The notes beneath the pieces are model-generated. The model did no database searches. It saw only the letters and a list, made by a program, of their open reading frames with translations, and was not told where the DNA came from. From Pseudophaeobacter arcticus DSM 23566 (GTDB lineage: Bacteria > Pseudomonadota > Alphaproteobacteria > Rhodobacterales > Rhodobacteraceae): DNA of 64,000 nt. Each line of letters opens with the position of its first letter. Positions within the stretch are counted from its first letter, which is position 1. The stretch covers positions 1,776,482 through 1,840,481 of the forward strand of contig NZ_KI421507.1 in assembly GCF_000473205.1 (NCBI RefSeq). The letters are read 5' to 3'. The translations under genes were made by a program, and so were the position numbers. This document shows, one piece after another, positions 9,337 through 18,353 of this stretch.

Positions 9337-10338
9337 ATGACCATCAAAGTCGGGATCAACGGTTTTGGCCGCATTGGCCGCTGCACCCTGTCACACATTG
9401 CGGCCTCGGGGCGCGATGATATCGAAGTTGTCAAAGTCAACGCTACCGGCCCGCTGGATACGGCGGCACATCTGATCAAATACGATTCCGTGCACGGCCG
9501 TTTCCCTGGCGAAGTCACCATCGGCGAAGGCACCATGAACCTGGGCCGGGGCGACATGCAGATGTTCTCCACCTACAACATGGATGAGCTGGACTGGTCC
9601 GGCTGTGATGTGGTTCTGGAATGCACCGGCAAGTTCAACGACGGTGAAAAAGCCAAGGCCCACCTTGCGCGCGGTGCCAAAAAGGTTCTGCTCTCGGCGC
9701 CCGGCAAAAATGTCGACAAGACCATCGTTTTTGGCGTCAACGATGCTGAACTCAAAGCCTCTGACACCATGATCTCCAATGGTTCATGCACCACCAACTG
9801 CCTGGCGCCGCTGGCCAAGGTGCTGGATGACTCCTTTGGCATCGAACATGGTATCATGACCACCATCCACGCCTATACCGGTGATCAGCCAACGCTGGAC
9901 CGCCGTCACTCGGATCTGTATCGCGCCCGCGCGGCTGCCATGTCGATGATCCCCACCTCCACCGGTGCGGCCAAGGCCCTGGGCGAGGTTCTGCCCAACC
10001 TGAAGGGCCGTCTGGATGGCTCTGCCATTCGGGTGCCGACGCCAAATGTTTCGGCTGTTGATCTGACCTTCCGCGCCAGCCGCGATGTCACCGTTGAGCA
10101 GATCAACGCCGCCATGCAGGAAGCCGCCGCTGGTCCGATGAAGGGTGTCCTGGGCTATGAGCCCGCGCCGCTGGTGTCGATCGATTTCAACCATTCCTCC
10201 GAGAGCTCGATCTTTGCACCGGACCAGACCCGCGTGGTAGAGGGTCGCATGGTACGCGTTCTGTCCTGGTACGATAACGAATGGGGCTTTTCTGTCCGGA
10301 TGGCCGATGTGGCCGTCGCCATGGGGCGTTTGGTCTAA
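9337..10338 (+). CDS. gap: Glyceraldehyde-3-phosphate dehydrogenase, type I
   Basis: A 333-residue GAPDH catalysing oxidative phosphorylation of glyceraldehyde 3-phosphate. The Rossmann motif GINGFGRIGR is at residues 6-15, catalytic Cys151 lies in SNGSCTTNCLAP, and the phosphate-site segment STGAAKALGEVLP follows. The start at 9337 has GGAG nine bases upstream; ATG 9331 is two codons earlier and cannot be excluded. The residue after VN at position 35 is Ala (VNATG) where NAD-specific enzymes usually have Asp, so cofactor use may be relaxed or favour NADP. The upstream operator array suggests control with other carbon-metabolism genes. Confidence 0.96.
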   Translation: MTIKVGINGFGRIGRCTLSHIAASGRDDIEVVKVNATGPLDTAAHLIKYDSVHGRFPGEVTIGEGTMNLGRGDMQMFSTYNMDELDWSGCDVVLECTGKFNDGEKAKAHLARGAKKVLLSAPGKNVDKTIVFGVNDAELKASDTMISNGSCTTNCLAPLAKVLDDSFGIEHGIMTTIHAYTGDQPTLDRRHSDLYRARAAAMSMIPTSTGAAKALGEVLPNLKGRLDGSAIRVPTPNVSAVDLTFRASRDVTVEQINAAMQEAAAGPMKGVLGYEPAPLVSIDFNHSSESSIFAPDQTRVVEGRMVRVLSWYDNEWGFSVRMADVAVAMGRLV

Positions 10339-10414
10339 CCCGCCCGCTGATCGGCCTGATCGCCCTAACCGTAAAGGGCGGCAGGCTAACGGCGTGTCCC
10401 TCTTGAGATTTCTC

Positions 10415-10445
10415 GCCCGCTCAGGCATATCTGAGCGGGCGTTAT
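10415..10445 (+). terminator. Terminator-like hairpin after gap
   Basis: GCCCGCTCAG (10415-10424), loop GCATAT, CTGAGCGGGC (10431-10440). The stem is perfect, but the tail GTTATT is only moderately T-rich. Confidence 0.7.
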
Positions 10446-10463
10446 TCATTCTGGCGGAGCCCC

Positions 10464-10607
10464 ATGACCAATAAGATTGCCATCTGGCTTGGCCTGTTGC
10501 TACTTTCCGGCGTGATCGCTGATCTCTTCCTGTCTGGTGGAGACAATCTGCTTTTCCTGGGTAGAAAACTGTTTGAGCTCATCGACTGGGTCGCCTTCTG
10601 GCGCTGA
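10464..10607 (+). CDS. Small membrane protein downstream of gap
   Basis: A 47-residue frame with a good ribosome site (GGCGGAG, eight bases before the ATG). The sequence begins TNKIAIWLGLLLLSGVIADL, a membrane helix, and ends in an amphipathic segment rich in Trp and Phe. Small hydrophobic proteins of about this size are often found beside gap in roseobacters, to my recollection. The function is unknown. Confidence 0.6.
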   Translation: MTNKIAIWLGLLLLSGVIADLFLSGGDNLLFLGRKLFELIDWVAFWR

Positions 10608-10698
10608 ACCACAGCCCTCCAGGGTGTTCCCCGGCTCTTCTGTTGACGCAGGCTCCCGCCGCAATTCTCCTGGCACAGAAACTAAAGGTGGCACAGAT

Positions 10699-10732
10699 AA
10701 AAAGGGCGCGGCCCTTGTCTGGCCACGCCCCC
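10699..10732 (-). terminator. Rho-independent terminator of coaD
   Basis: Read on the minus strand, GGGCGTGGCC and GGCCGCGCCC form a ten-pair stem (one G-T pair) around a seven-base loop, followed by five T. It lies about 100 bases past the coaD stop and faces that gene. Confidence 0.75.
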
Positions 10733-10835
10733 GTGTCATCATTTTGTATCTGGGTCGCCCTGGTAAAGCTGTTATCTCACAAAACTGCCGGGCTCTGGCA
10801 GCGAACGCCCTACAGCGCCCGGCGGTGTCTCTGGT

Positions 10836-11333
10836 TTAGCCCTTGCCCAGCCGTTTGAGCAGCTCTTCAAAAACCAGCGGCGTGACAAAGCTGGAGACAT
10901 CGCCATCCAAGCGGGCAATTTCCTTGACCAGCTTGGAGGCAATCGCCTGATGCCGGGCCTCGGCCATCAAGAACACCGTCTCAACCGAGCTGTCCAGCAC
11001 GCGGTTCATACCAACCATTTGATATTCATACTCAAAATCAGCAACCGCCCGTAGCCCCCGGACAATGATCTGGGCGCCGACATCATGGGCGCAATCAATC
11101 AACAGGTTTTCAAAGGGGTGCACTACAATTTGGGTATCGGTCTGCTCGCTCAGTTTAGCGCATTCCGCCTCGATCATGGCCACGCGCTCTTCCAATGAGA
11201 ACAACGGCCCCTTATCGCGGTTGATCGCAACCCCGATAACCAATTTGTCCACCAGCGCACTGGCCCGGCGGATGATGTCGATATGACCCAAAGTGATGGG
11301 ATCAAATGTGCCTGGATACAAGCCGATACGCAT
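10836..11333 (-). CDS. coaD: Phosphopantetheine adenylyltransferase
   Basis: A 165-residue nucleotidyltransferase of coenzyme A synthesis that joins 4'-phosphopantetheine to ATP. The ATP-binding motif GTFDPITLGHIDII at residues 8-21 contains the TxGH signature. The conserved RGLRAVADFEYEYQM segment and the C-terminal DGDVSSFVTP motif (family ISSTxVR region) are both present. The length is standard. The gene is alone, with its own terminator. Confidence 0.97.
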   Translation of the reverse strand: MRIGLYPGTFDPITLGHIDIIRRASALVDKLVIGVAINRDKGPLFSLEERVAMIEAECAKLSEQTDTQIVVHPFENLLIDCAHDVGAQIIVRGLRAVADFEYEYQMVGMNRVLDSSVETVFLMAEARHQAIASKLVKEIARLDGDVSSFVTPLVFEELLKRLGKG

Positions 11334-11651
11334 AGGCCTCTCCTGCGCTAGTCTGGTTACAATCTAAGATCTTGGGCGGACCAAACAGCTAAACGCCCAA
11401 GGATGCAACAGGGTGAAAATACGCAGAGCAGAATTCCCGCGCGTCATCTGGTCGCGACCCAACGTTTCTCCAGCACTGACTGTTCACATCGACCACCTAC
11501 AAGGGCCGCTCAGGCCGTACCCTGTCGGGGTGCAGATCCGGCGCTATCGGTCCCATCCGATCCGCGACAGGATCCCCACGACAGGGCACGGCCTGGGCAG
11601 CTGAATGCAGGGCGGCTGAATGGCAGTCAAAGAGACAGGGCATTTAAGACA
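11334..11651. other. Intergenic region with one long-stem structure
   Basis: No convincing gene is present. CCCTGTCGGGG (11520-11530) can pair with CCCCACGACAGGG (11574-11586; one A bulge), and an inner ATCGG/CCGAT stem lies within the loop, giving a branched or extended hairpin of about 67 nt. It could be a structured transcript or a chance fold. A 63-codon GTG frame through the same stretch has no family resemblance and was not called. Confidence 0.35.
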
Positions 11652-11677
11652 GCGGGTTTAACAGTGCAAAAACCCGC
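11652..11677 (-). terminator. Hairpin after the CBS gene
   Basis: On the minus strand GCGGGTTT pairs with AAACCCGC around a ten-base loop, starting a few bases past the stop codon at 11681. There is no T run after the stem, so this is only a possible terminator. Confidence 0.4.
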
Positions 11678-11680
11678 AGG

Positions 11681-12115
11681 TCAGTGCCCCCTGATCATGC
11701 CTTCCAGCGCGTCTTTTTCCATGGCGATTTCTGTCAACTGTGCCTTGACCACATCCCCCAACGAGACCAGGCCAATCATTTTACCGTCCTCGACCACCGG
11801 CATGTGACGGAAGCGTCCTTCGGTCATCTGCTGCAATACATTCTCGACATTGGACTGGCTGGAGCAGGTCACAAGCTTGCTTGTCATATAGGCACTGACC
11901 GGTTTTTGCAGACAGCCTGCGCCACTTGTGCCCAGTTCCCGGACGATGTCGCGCTCGGACAGGATGCCCTCGGCGGTTTGCCCGTCGGAAGAGACCACCA
12001 CCGTACCAATCTTTTTGTCCGAAAGCAGAGCCGCCGCATCGGCAACCGAGGCATCTGGGGACACAGTTACAACTGGAATACCCGCCTTGGACTTCAGAAT
12101 AAATTGAACCAGCAT
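11681..12115 (-). CDS. CBS-domain pair protein
   Basis: 144 residues made of a single tandem CBS (Bateman) module. The first domain carries VTVSPDASVADAAALLSDKKIGTVVV, followed by GILSERDIVREL; the second carries MTSKLVTCSSQSNVENVLQQMTEGRFRHMPVVEDGKMIGLVSLGDVV. Such stand-alone modules bind adenine nucleotides and act as sensors of energy state. The frame extends 16 codons further upstream, but the ATG at 12115 has AAGGAG five bases before it and matches the family start. It is tail-to-tail neighbour of nothing obviously related; the next gene upstream is a LysR regulator. Confidence 0.88.
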   Translation of the reverse strand: MLVQFILKSKAGIPVVTVSPDASVADAAALLSDKKIGTVVVSSDGQTAEGILSERDIVRELGTSGAGCLQKPVSAYMTSKLVTCSSQSNVENVLQQMTEGRFRHMPVVEDGKMIGLVSLGDVVKAQLTEIAMEKDALEGMIRGH

Positions 12116-12170
12116 ATGCGCTCCTTTGGCAATTTTATTGCGTATTACCAAGCGTTGCCGCAACGCCGCG

Positions 12171-13067
12171 TCAAGTCAAGGCCTCCAGCCGGGCCACCTC
12201 ATCGCGGATGCCTTTGGTCAGGGCGCGCGCAAAGCGGTTGAGCCGCTCGCTGCGCTGGTCTCCTTGATGGCGTACCAGGTAGAAACTACGGGTGAGACTG
12301 ATCTCCTCGGTCAAAACCTTGCGCAGCATCCGGTGCGCGGGCAGCGAGAAATCATGCGCCACACACAGCGCCGTGCCCTGGGCTGCCAGCTTGATCTGAA
12401 CCGAGACCGAATTGGAGGCCAGCGCCACCCGTTCGATCCCCAGATTGCTGATATAGTCCAGCTCCTGATCAAAGATCATGTCTGGAATATAGCCGATCAT
12501 TTTGTGCCCCTTGAGGTCTGCGAGCGTTTTGATCGGCGGGTGTTTGCGCAGGTAGTGATGCGACCCCACCATGTGCAGCTTATAATCTGTCAGTTTTTGC
12601 ACCAAGAGCTGGCCTGCGGTAGGGGCGCTGACGGTCACCGCCATATCGGCCTCACGGCGGCTGAGATTGATCACCCGGGGCAAGGCCAGGATCTGGATAT
12701 CCAGATCCGGGTGCTCCTCACAGATCTGGGCGCAAACCTGGGGCAGGATGTAATTGGCGCTGCCATCGGGTGCCCCAATGCGGATCTGCCCTGACAGGGT
12801 ATCGCTTGGCCCGGTGAGGGCCTCGGCCCCGGCCCGCATCGCCTGTTCTGCGGCCTCGGCATGAACCAAAAGCCGGTCCCCCGACGCACTGAGCGCATAG
12901 CCCTGGGGTGATTTGACAAAAAGAGGGGTTTCCAAAGCAGCTTCAAAACGCGCAATGCGACGCCCGACCGTCGCCGGATCCATTTTTAGGATACGCCCGG
13001 CGCCAGACAGGCTGGCCTCGCGGGCAACCGCCAAAAACACTTTCATATCATCCCATTGAGCATCCAT
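12171..13067 (-). CDS. LysR-family transcriptional regulator, divergent from mmsA
   Basis: 298 residues. The N-terminal helix-turn-helix reads MKVFLAVAREASLSGAGRILKMDPATVGRRIARFEAALETPLF, followed by a LysR effector domain (SGQIRIGAPDGSANYILPQV...). It is transcribed away from the methylmalonate-semialdehyde dehydrogenase gene, with a 146-base spacer. By the usual LysR logic it is a candidate regulator of that gene and of itself. The effector is unknown. Confidence 0.9.
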   Translation of the reverse strand: MDAQWDDMKVFLAVAREASLSGAGRILKMDPATVGRRIARFEAALETPLFVKSPQGYALSASGDRLLVHAEAAEQAMRAGAEALTGPSDTLSGQIRIGAPDGSANYILPQVCAQICEEHPDLDIQILALPRVINLSRREADMAVTVSAPTAGQLLVQKLTDYKLHMVGSHHYLRKHPPIKTLADLKGHKMIGYIPDMIFDQELDYISNLGIERVALASNSVSVQIKLAAQGTALCVAHDFSLPAHRMLRKVLTEEISLTRSFYLVRHQGDQRSERLNRFARALTKGIRDEVARLEALT

Positions 13068-13213
13068 CTGCGCGATCCCCTCAGTTTGATCGGGGCTTTA
13101 CGCCCCCGTTAACCATTTGCGTTCCTGCAAACCCTGTTTGAAATCTTTCCCCTTTTCCGTTGTTTTTTGCAAGCCTAAGCTCGCGACAAGTCATCCATGA
13201 GGAGGTTTTTCTG

Positions 13214-14713
13214 ATGCAAGAGCTCACCCACTATATCAACGGTGAACACGTCAAAGGCACGTCGGGTCGTTTTTCTGACGTCTTCAATCCCGCCACCGGC
13301 GAAGTGCAGGCCAAATGCCCACTGGCCAGCAAAGAAGAGATGGCTCAGGCCGTCGCCTGTGCCGCTGCCGCTCAGCCTGCTTGGGAAAAAGTGAACCCCC
13401 AGCGCCGCGCCCGGGTGATGATGAAATTTGTCGACCTGCTGAACCGCGACATGGACAAGCTGGCCGAAACCCTGTCGCGCGAACACGGCAAGACCTTCCC
13501 CGACGCCAAGGGCGACATCCAACGCGGTCTGGAAGTGGTGGAATATTGCATCGGCGCGCCACAGCTGCTGAAGGGTGAATTCACCGACAGCGCCGGCCCT
13601 GGCATTGACATGTATTCCATGCGTCAGGCCCTGGGCGTGACTGCGGGTATCACCCCGTTCAACTTCCCGGCGATGATCCCCATGTGGATGTTTGCCCCGG
13701 CCATCGCCTGCGGCAATGCCTTTATCCTGAAACCATCCGAGCGCGACCCATCGGTGCCTTTGATGCTGGCGGAACTGCTGGAAGAAGCAGGCCTGCCAAA
13801 AGGCATCATCCAGGTTGTGAACGGCGACAAAGAAGCCGTGGACGCGATCCTGTTTGACGACACCATCCAGTCGGTTGGCTTTGTCGGCTCCACCCCGATC
13901 GCCGAATATATCTACGGCACCGGCTGTGCCCAGGGTAAGCGCGTCCAGTGCTTTGGCGGCGCCAAGAACCACATGATCATCATGCCCGACGCAGATCTCG
14001 ACCAGGCGGCTGACGCCCTGATCGGTGCCGGCTACGGCGCGGCTGGCGAGCGCTGCATGGCGATTTCGGTTGCGGTTCCCGTCGGCAAAGAGACCGCAGA
14101 CCGGCTGATCGAAAAACTGATCCCCCGTGTCGAGACGCTGAAGGTTGGCCCCTACACAGCTGGCGACGATGTCGATTACGGCCCGGTTGTGACCGCAGCT
14201 GCCAAGGCCAATATCGAACGTCTGGTGCAGACCGGTGTTGATCAGGGCGCCGATCTGGTAGTCGATGGCCGTAACTTCAGCCTGCAGGGCTATGAGGATG
14301 GCTTCTTTGTTGGCCCCAGCCTGTTTGACAATGTCACCACCGACATGGACATCTACAAGCAGGAAATCTTTGGTCCCGTGCTGTCCACCGTACGCGCCGA
14401 AACTTATGAGGAAGCGCTGTCCTACGCGATGGATCACGAATACGGCAACGGCACCGCGATCTATACCCGCGATGGCGACACCGCCCGTGACTTTGCCAAC
14501 CGGATCAACATCGGCATGATCGGCATCAACGTGCCAATTCCTGTGCCACTGGCCTACCACACCTTTGGCGGCTGGAAAAAATCCGCCTTTGGCGATTTGA
14601 ACCAGCACGGTCCGGACGCATTCAAGTTCTACACCCGCACCAAAACCATCACCTCACGCTGGCCCTCGGGTATCCGTCAAGGCGGCGAGTTCAACTTCAA
14701 AGCAATGGACTAA
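13214..14713 (+). CDS. mmsA: CoA-acylating methylmalonate-semialdehyde dehydrogenase
   Basis: A 499-residue aldehyde dehydrogenase of the MMSDH class, which oxidises methylmalonate (and malonate) semialdehyde to propionyl-CoA or acetyl-CoA in valine, inositol and propanoate breakdown. Catalytic Cys281 sits in the class-specific GERCMA motif. The GITPFNFPAMIPMWMFAPAIACGNAFILKPSE segment typical of MMSDH is intact (about residues 145-175). The start at 13214 has GGAGG eight bases upstream; the open frame extends further but without a ribosome site. A perfect terminator follows, so it is monocistronic. Confidence 0.95.
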   Translation: MQELTHYINGEHVKGTSGRFSDVFNPATGEVQAKCPLASKEEMAQAVACAAAAQPAWEKVNPQRRARVMMKFVDLLNRDMDKLAETLSREHGKTFPDAKGDIQRGLEVVEYCIGAPQLLKGEFTDSAGPGIDMYSMRQALGVTAGITPFNFPAMIPMWMFAPAIACGNAFILKPSERDPSVPLMLAELLEEAGLPKGIIQVVNGDKEAVDAILFDDTIQSVGFVGSTPIAEYIYGTGCAQGKRVQCFGGAKNHMIIMPDADLDQAADALIGAGYGAAGERCMAISVAVPVGKETADRLIEKLIPRVETLKVGPYTAGDDVDYGPVVTAAAKANIERLVQTGVDQGADLVVDGRNFSLQGYEDGFFVGPSLFDNVTTDMDIYKQEIFGPVLSTVRAETYEEALSYAMDHEYGNGTAIYTRDGDTARDFANRINIGMIGINVPIPVPLAYHTFGGWKKSAFGDLNQHGPDAFKFYTRTKTITSRWPSGIRQGGEFNFKAMD

Positions 14714-14737
14714 CCTCCAGCGCTTACTTTAAAAATG

Positions 14738-14770
14738 AAAAGAGCTCCGATGCATTTCGGAGCTCTTTTC
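14738..14770 (+). terminator. Rho-independent terminator of mmsA
   Basis: AAAAGAGCTCCG pairs with CGGAGCTCTTTT around a short loop. The stem is A/T-flanked and may work in both directions. Three imperfect TATTTCGCAGG/TATTCCCAGG repeats follow at 14771-14815. Confidence 0.9.
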
Positions 14771-14937
14771 TATTTCGCAGGTCTATTTCGCAGGCCAAAC
14801 TTGCTATTCCCAGGCCAAACACAGTTGCAACAATTTGAATGAATACGCAAAAGTGAAGTGCATAGGTCTTTTCACCCCGGCACAAGATCCCATATGGATA
14901 CGGCACCCCTCGAAACAATTACTGTGTGACCAATTCA

Positions 14938-15537
14938 ATGTCTTCAAAACCTATCCATCGTCGTGCTGCCCTGCTGGGGCTTGGCGCATCTCTGGCCACT
15001 CCGGCATTGCTGCGGGCGCAATCCAGTGACGCATTTCCGCAGACTGAAGATCCAATTTCCAATCAACACACGGTTCAGCGCAATATTTCCTCGTTCCGGC
15101 AACAGAACTGGCAGGATCATTTTGACGAACTGGGCATTGGCTGTTTGCTGGCAGATGTCACATCGCGGGCGGTTCACTACTGGGGCAGCGACGGCGAAAC
15201 CTATCGTCTCTACCCCTCCTCGGTGCCGATGTCGGAAGAGCTGACCAAACGCGGCTATACCAAGGTTGTCCGCAAGGCCGAAAACCCCACCTGGACGCCA
15301 ACGGCTTCGATGCGCGAACGCGATCCGACACTGCCCGACCGGCTGCCAGGTGGCCCCGGAAACCCGCTGGGCACCCGCGCCATGTATCTGACCTGGCCGG
15401 CCTATCTGGTGCATGGAACCCATGACACCCGCAAGATCGGACGGCAAAGCTCTTCCGGCTGCATTGGTCTATATAATCAGCATGTTGAACAGCTCTACCC
15501 GCTGGTCAAAGTTGGCACCCAGGTGCGTATTCTTTAA
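14938..15537 (+). CDS. L,D-transpeptidase (YkuD domain), exported
   Basis: 199 residues. The N-terminus KPIHRRAALLGLGASLATPALLRAQ is a twin-arginine-type signal peptide ending in an ARAQ-like cleavage site. The YkuD catalytic motif is recognisable: His159 in YLVHGTHD and Cys175 in SSSGCIGLYNQ. Enzymes of this family cross-link peptidoglycan through 3-3 bonds or attach lipoprotein to the wall in the periplasm. A GTG four codons upstream (14926) is an alternative start; the ATG at 14938 gives the cleaner signal. The gene is not obviously in an operon. Confidence 0.92.
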   Translation: MSSKPIHRRAALLGLGASLATPALLRAQSSDAFPQTEDPISNQHTVQRNISSFRQQNWQDHFDELGIGCLLADVTSRAVHYWGSDGETYRLYPSSVPMSEELTKRGYTKVVRKAENPTWTPTASMRERDPTLPDRLPGGPGNPLGTRAMYLTWPAYLVHGTHDTRKIGRQSSSGCIGLYNQHVEQLYPLVKVGTQVRIL

Positions 15538-15603
15538 CCCGCCAAGGCAATCAAAGTGTGCCGGGCCTGTTGCATGGCAGCAGGCCCGCCCCAAGGCTCA
15601 GAC

Positions 15604-17472
15604 CTATGAGGCTTTAGTCTTGGGCTGGATGTCTTCTTCGTTCAAAAAAAGATGCGTCGGTGCCTGTCCAGCCCTTTGTCGCAGGACGGCCTTTTCCATC
15701 AAGTCCTGGAAATCCCGCAGATAGACCTCTGAATCATAAAGCGGCGTGTTCCAGAGATTGTCCTTCAGACGTTGTTTGATTTGCCCCAGGGCTTCTGGGT
15801 CCTGCGCCAGCTTTAGCGCCAGATCAAAATAGTCTTCTGCACTCTGGGTGATCAAATCCTCGCAGCCAATCGCGGTAAGCAGGCTGGCCGCCACACGCGA
15901 GGCAAACTGATCGCCAGGTTTGGTAATCAAGGGCACCCCAGACCACAGGGTCTCGCTGGCCGTGGTATGGGCGCAGCAGTTGAACGTGTCCAAAAACAGA
16001 TCCGCCTGAGGCAACCGTGCAAGATGCGCCTCAATGCGCACCCGGCCTGCAAAAACCAAACGCTCTGGGCCAATCCCCCTGGCTGCCGCTTCGTCGGTGA
16101 GGTTCTTTTTCAGATGCTCGTTTGGCGCCAGAAGCCACAGAATGCTATCGGGAACCGCATGCAAAAGCCGCATCCAGATATCATATTCGACCGGTGTGAC
16201 CTTGAAGGGGTTGTTCAGGCTGCAAAAAATAAACTTGTCTTCTGGCAGCCCAAGCTCGGCTTTGGCCGTAATCGCCTCCGGATGTGCACGCAAATTGTCG
16301 TTCGCCTGATAGCAGTGCGGCATATACATGATTTTTTCGCTAAAAAACTGGCGATTGCTGGCCGGAACCGTCACAGGATCACCAAGGAAATAGTCCATGG
16401 CAGCCATGCCGCTGGTGCCGGGATAGCCGAGATATGAGACCTGAACAGGCGCCGCCCGATGGGCAAAAATCAGCGGACGGCAGCCCTTGGTAAAGCCCTT
16501 CATATCGACCGCAATATCCAAGCCATCCGCGCAGGCCCGTTCCGCCGCTTCCTTGTCCGTCAGTCCCACCAAAGAGACATAGGATTCTGCGGCGGATCGG
16601 ATTTGGCGGCCCAAAGCGGTATCTTCGAACTTTTGCAAATCATAGAGAAAGACTTCAAAGCGATCCCGGTCATGGTTTTCAAAGAACTTCCCCAACAAGA
16701 ACATCGTGGCGTGATCATAAAAATCCGCAGAAAAATAGCCGATCCGAATTTTGTCACCAGGCGTCACGCGCGGCTTGAACTTGTGGTTCTTCAATACGTT
16801 TTTCTGCAGCAAGCGATCACGACCAACGAGGTGGCTTTTGTGCAGCATTGGATCATCGACAACCGACAGCAAATTAAACGGATTGCCCAGGGTTTTCCTC
16901 TTGTCCAGGACCTTCAGCATGTCCGGCAGTTTTGGGAAAAAACTCCAGTCGCTTTCCGCCATGCTGAGGTTGAGCAAATTGGAGATCGCCGGCACATTGG
17001 ATGGTTCGACAGTCAGAGCCGCCTGAAAGAAACCTTTGGCATCATGGGGCTTTCCCCAGCTCTCCAATGTGTTTCCGATCGAGACAAGTATCTCTGAACT
17101 CTTGGGCTCCAGAGACAGGGCATGGGTCAGGTATTTCAAAGCCTCCAAATGGTTGCCAGTCTTCAAGAAAAAGCTTGCCAGGAGCGTGTAAAACCGGGTC
17201 TGCGTGGGGTATTTTTCCACCCCCTTTTGTGCCAGGAGGCCAACTTGGTTTAATTCATTGTTCACCTGCGCCAGCAAAATTTCCTTGTACAACAGATGCG
17301 AGTCCAATTCCCCGATGGCCGCCTGACCAACCAAGGGTTTCTTACCTCGCTTTTTGCCTGACCGAAGCGACGTCGATGCCCCCTTGTGGCGCAAAAACCC
17401 CTGCGATCCGCCCAAAGCAGTTTTGCCACGCGCATTTTTACCAAGATCCAGAGAGAAGGTATTATTGACCAA
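15604..17472 (-). CDS. TPR O-linked N-acetylglucosamine transferase-like protein (GT41/SPINDLY)
   Basis: 622 residues. A basic N-terminal stretch (1-50) precedes TPR-like helices at about 55-190 (e.g. LEALKYLTHALSLEPKSSEILVSIGNTLESWG). The GT41 catalytic region runs from about 225 to 605, with RIGYFSADFYDHATMFLLG, the HRAAPVQVSYLGYPGTSG segment and the nucleotide-sugar region DLFLDTFNCCAHTTASETLWSGVPLIT. Bacterial members glycosylate proteins or surface components, but substrates are rarely known. The family assignment is firm; the substrate is unknown. Confidence 0.9.
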   Translation of the reverse strand: MVNNTFSLDLGKNARGKTALGGSQGFLRHKGASTSLRSGKKRGKKPLVGQAAIGELDSHLLYKEILLAQVNNELNQVGLLAQKGVEKYPTQTRFYTLLASFFLKTGNHLEALKYLTHALSLEPKSSEILVSIGNTLESWGKPHDAKGFFQAALTVEPSNVPAISNLLNLSMAESDWSFFPKLPDMLKVLDKRKTLGNPFNLLSVVDDPMLHKSHLVGRDRLLQKNVLKNHKFKPRVTPGDKIRIGYFSADFYDHATMFLLGKFFENHDRDRFEVFLYDLQKFEDTALGRQIRSAAESYVSLVGLTDKEAAERACADGLDIAVDMKGFTKGCRPLIFAHRAAPVQVSYLGYPGTSGMAAMDYFLGDPVTVPASNRQFFSEKIMYMPHCYQANDNLRAHPEAITAKAELGLPEDKFIFCSLNNPFKVTPVEYDIWMRLLHAVPDSILWLLAPNEHLKKNLTDEAAARGIGPERLVFAGRVRIEAHLARLPQADLFLDTFNCCAHTTASETLWSGVPLITKPGDQFASRVAASLLTAIGCEDLITQSAEDYFDLALKLAQDPEALGQIKQRLKDNLWNTPLYDSEVYLRDFQDLMEKAVLRQRAGQAPTHLFLNEEDIQPKTKAS

Positions 17473-17577
17473 CGTCTTGCCTCATTTGTGATATCCGCTA
17501 TTGCCCACTGCGTATTTGCGCCGGTTGAACCAGGTGCAACCTTAGGGCAAAGCCAGTTAATGCCCTGTTACCAGCTC

Positions 17578-17860
17578 GAAATCTGTGCAATGGAACCTGT
17601 CCCGACAGCCACGCTACATGTCCCGCTACTTGATATTGCAGTAACCGGAGGACCCCGGATGATCCCGGAAGAAGCCATGTTAAAAGGGACTTTCAACGAT
17701 GTATAAAGGGGGGTGAAACCCCAAAGAGTTTGTCTTTCAACCCTGGCCTGGATCGCTCAGACCGGGGTATCAGGTGATATTGAGGCACTTCGCCTTTCAA
17801 ACGCCCCTCCCCTACTGCGGCCCCTAAAAATAGCGCCTGGCGGGCCCGAAGCGTCCAGCA
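17578..17860 (+). repeat. Partial copy A of the 1.1-kb dispersed repeat
   Basis: About 280 bases that align with the middle of the long repeats at 21801-22911 and 59331-60405. The shared landmarks are TGATATTGCAGTAACCGGA, GTTTGTCTTTCAA, CACTTCGCCTTTCAAAC and a block ending CGTCCAGCA. It lacks the first roughly 460 and last roughly 330 bases and has its own internal deletion. It ends exactly where the IS110 transposase remnant begins (17860/17861). Confidence 0.85.
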
Positions 17861-18284
17861 GGCCGCGCAGCATATTGCTGAGCTGGGTCCGCTGCCGCAC
17901 GACCAGATCGCGTGCACGATGGAGCAACAGCACGCCCTGCTGCTCTTCGGTCTTGATCGCCACGAAGCGCATTGTTGGGCGCGTGACAGCCTCGCAGATT
18001 GCTGCCGCGTCGATGACGTCCGACTTGCCACGTTTGACATAGGCCCTCACGTATATCGCAGGCATCAGGCGGACGTCATGGCCCGGCTTCCGGAATTGCC
18101 ACGCCCAGTGGTGACCTGATCCACAGGCCTCCATGCCGATGAGGCATGGCTCAAGGCTCTCGAAGAACTGCAAAAGCTGTGCACGCCTAAGTGACTTGTT
18201 GAATGCAACGGCCCCGTCCGCTGTGATCCCATGCACCTGAAAGATGTTCTTGGCCAGATCCAGACCGACTGTTGTAACCTGCAT
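17757..18284 (-). pseudogene. Truncated IS110-family transposase
   Basis: The N-terminal half of a DEDD transposase/recombinase of the IS110 family: VTTVGLDLAKNIFQVHG, then LIGMEACGSGHHWA and RAYVKRGKSDVIDAAAICEA are diagnostic. A full protein is about 340 residues. Here the homology stops near residue 140 (TQLSNMLRGLLD) and the frame continues into the repeat to end at 17757. The C-terminal catalytic serine domain is missing, so the element cannot move. Confidence 0.85.
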
Positions 18285-18353
18285 TGGGTGGCTCCTCTCA
18301 TAGCAGTGATGGACAACTGCAGTATGGTGCAGGAGCCATCCACCCCATCCGCG

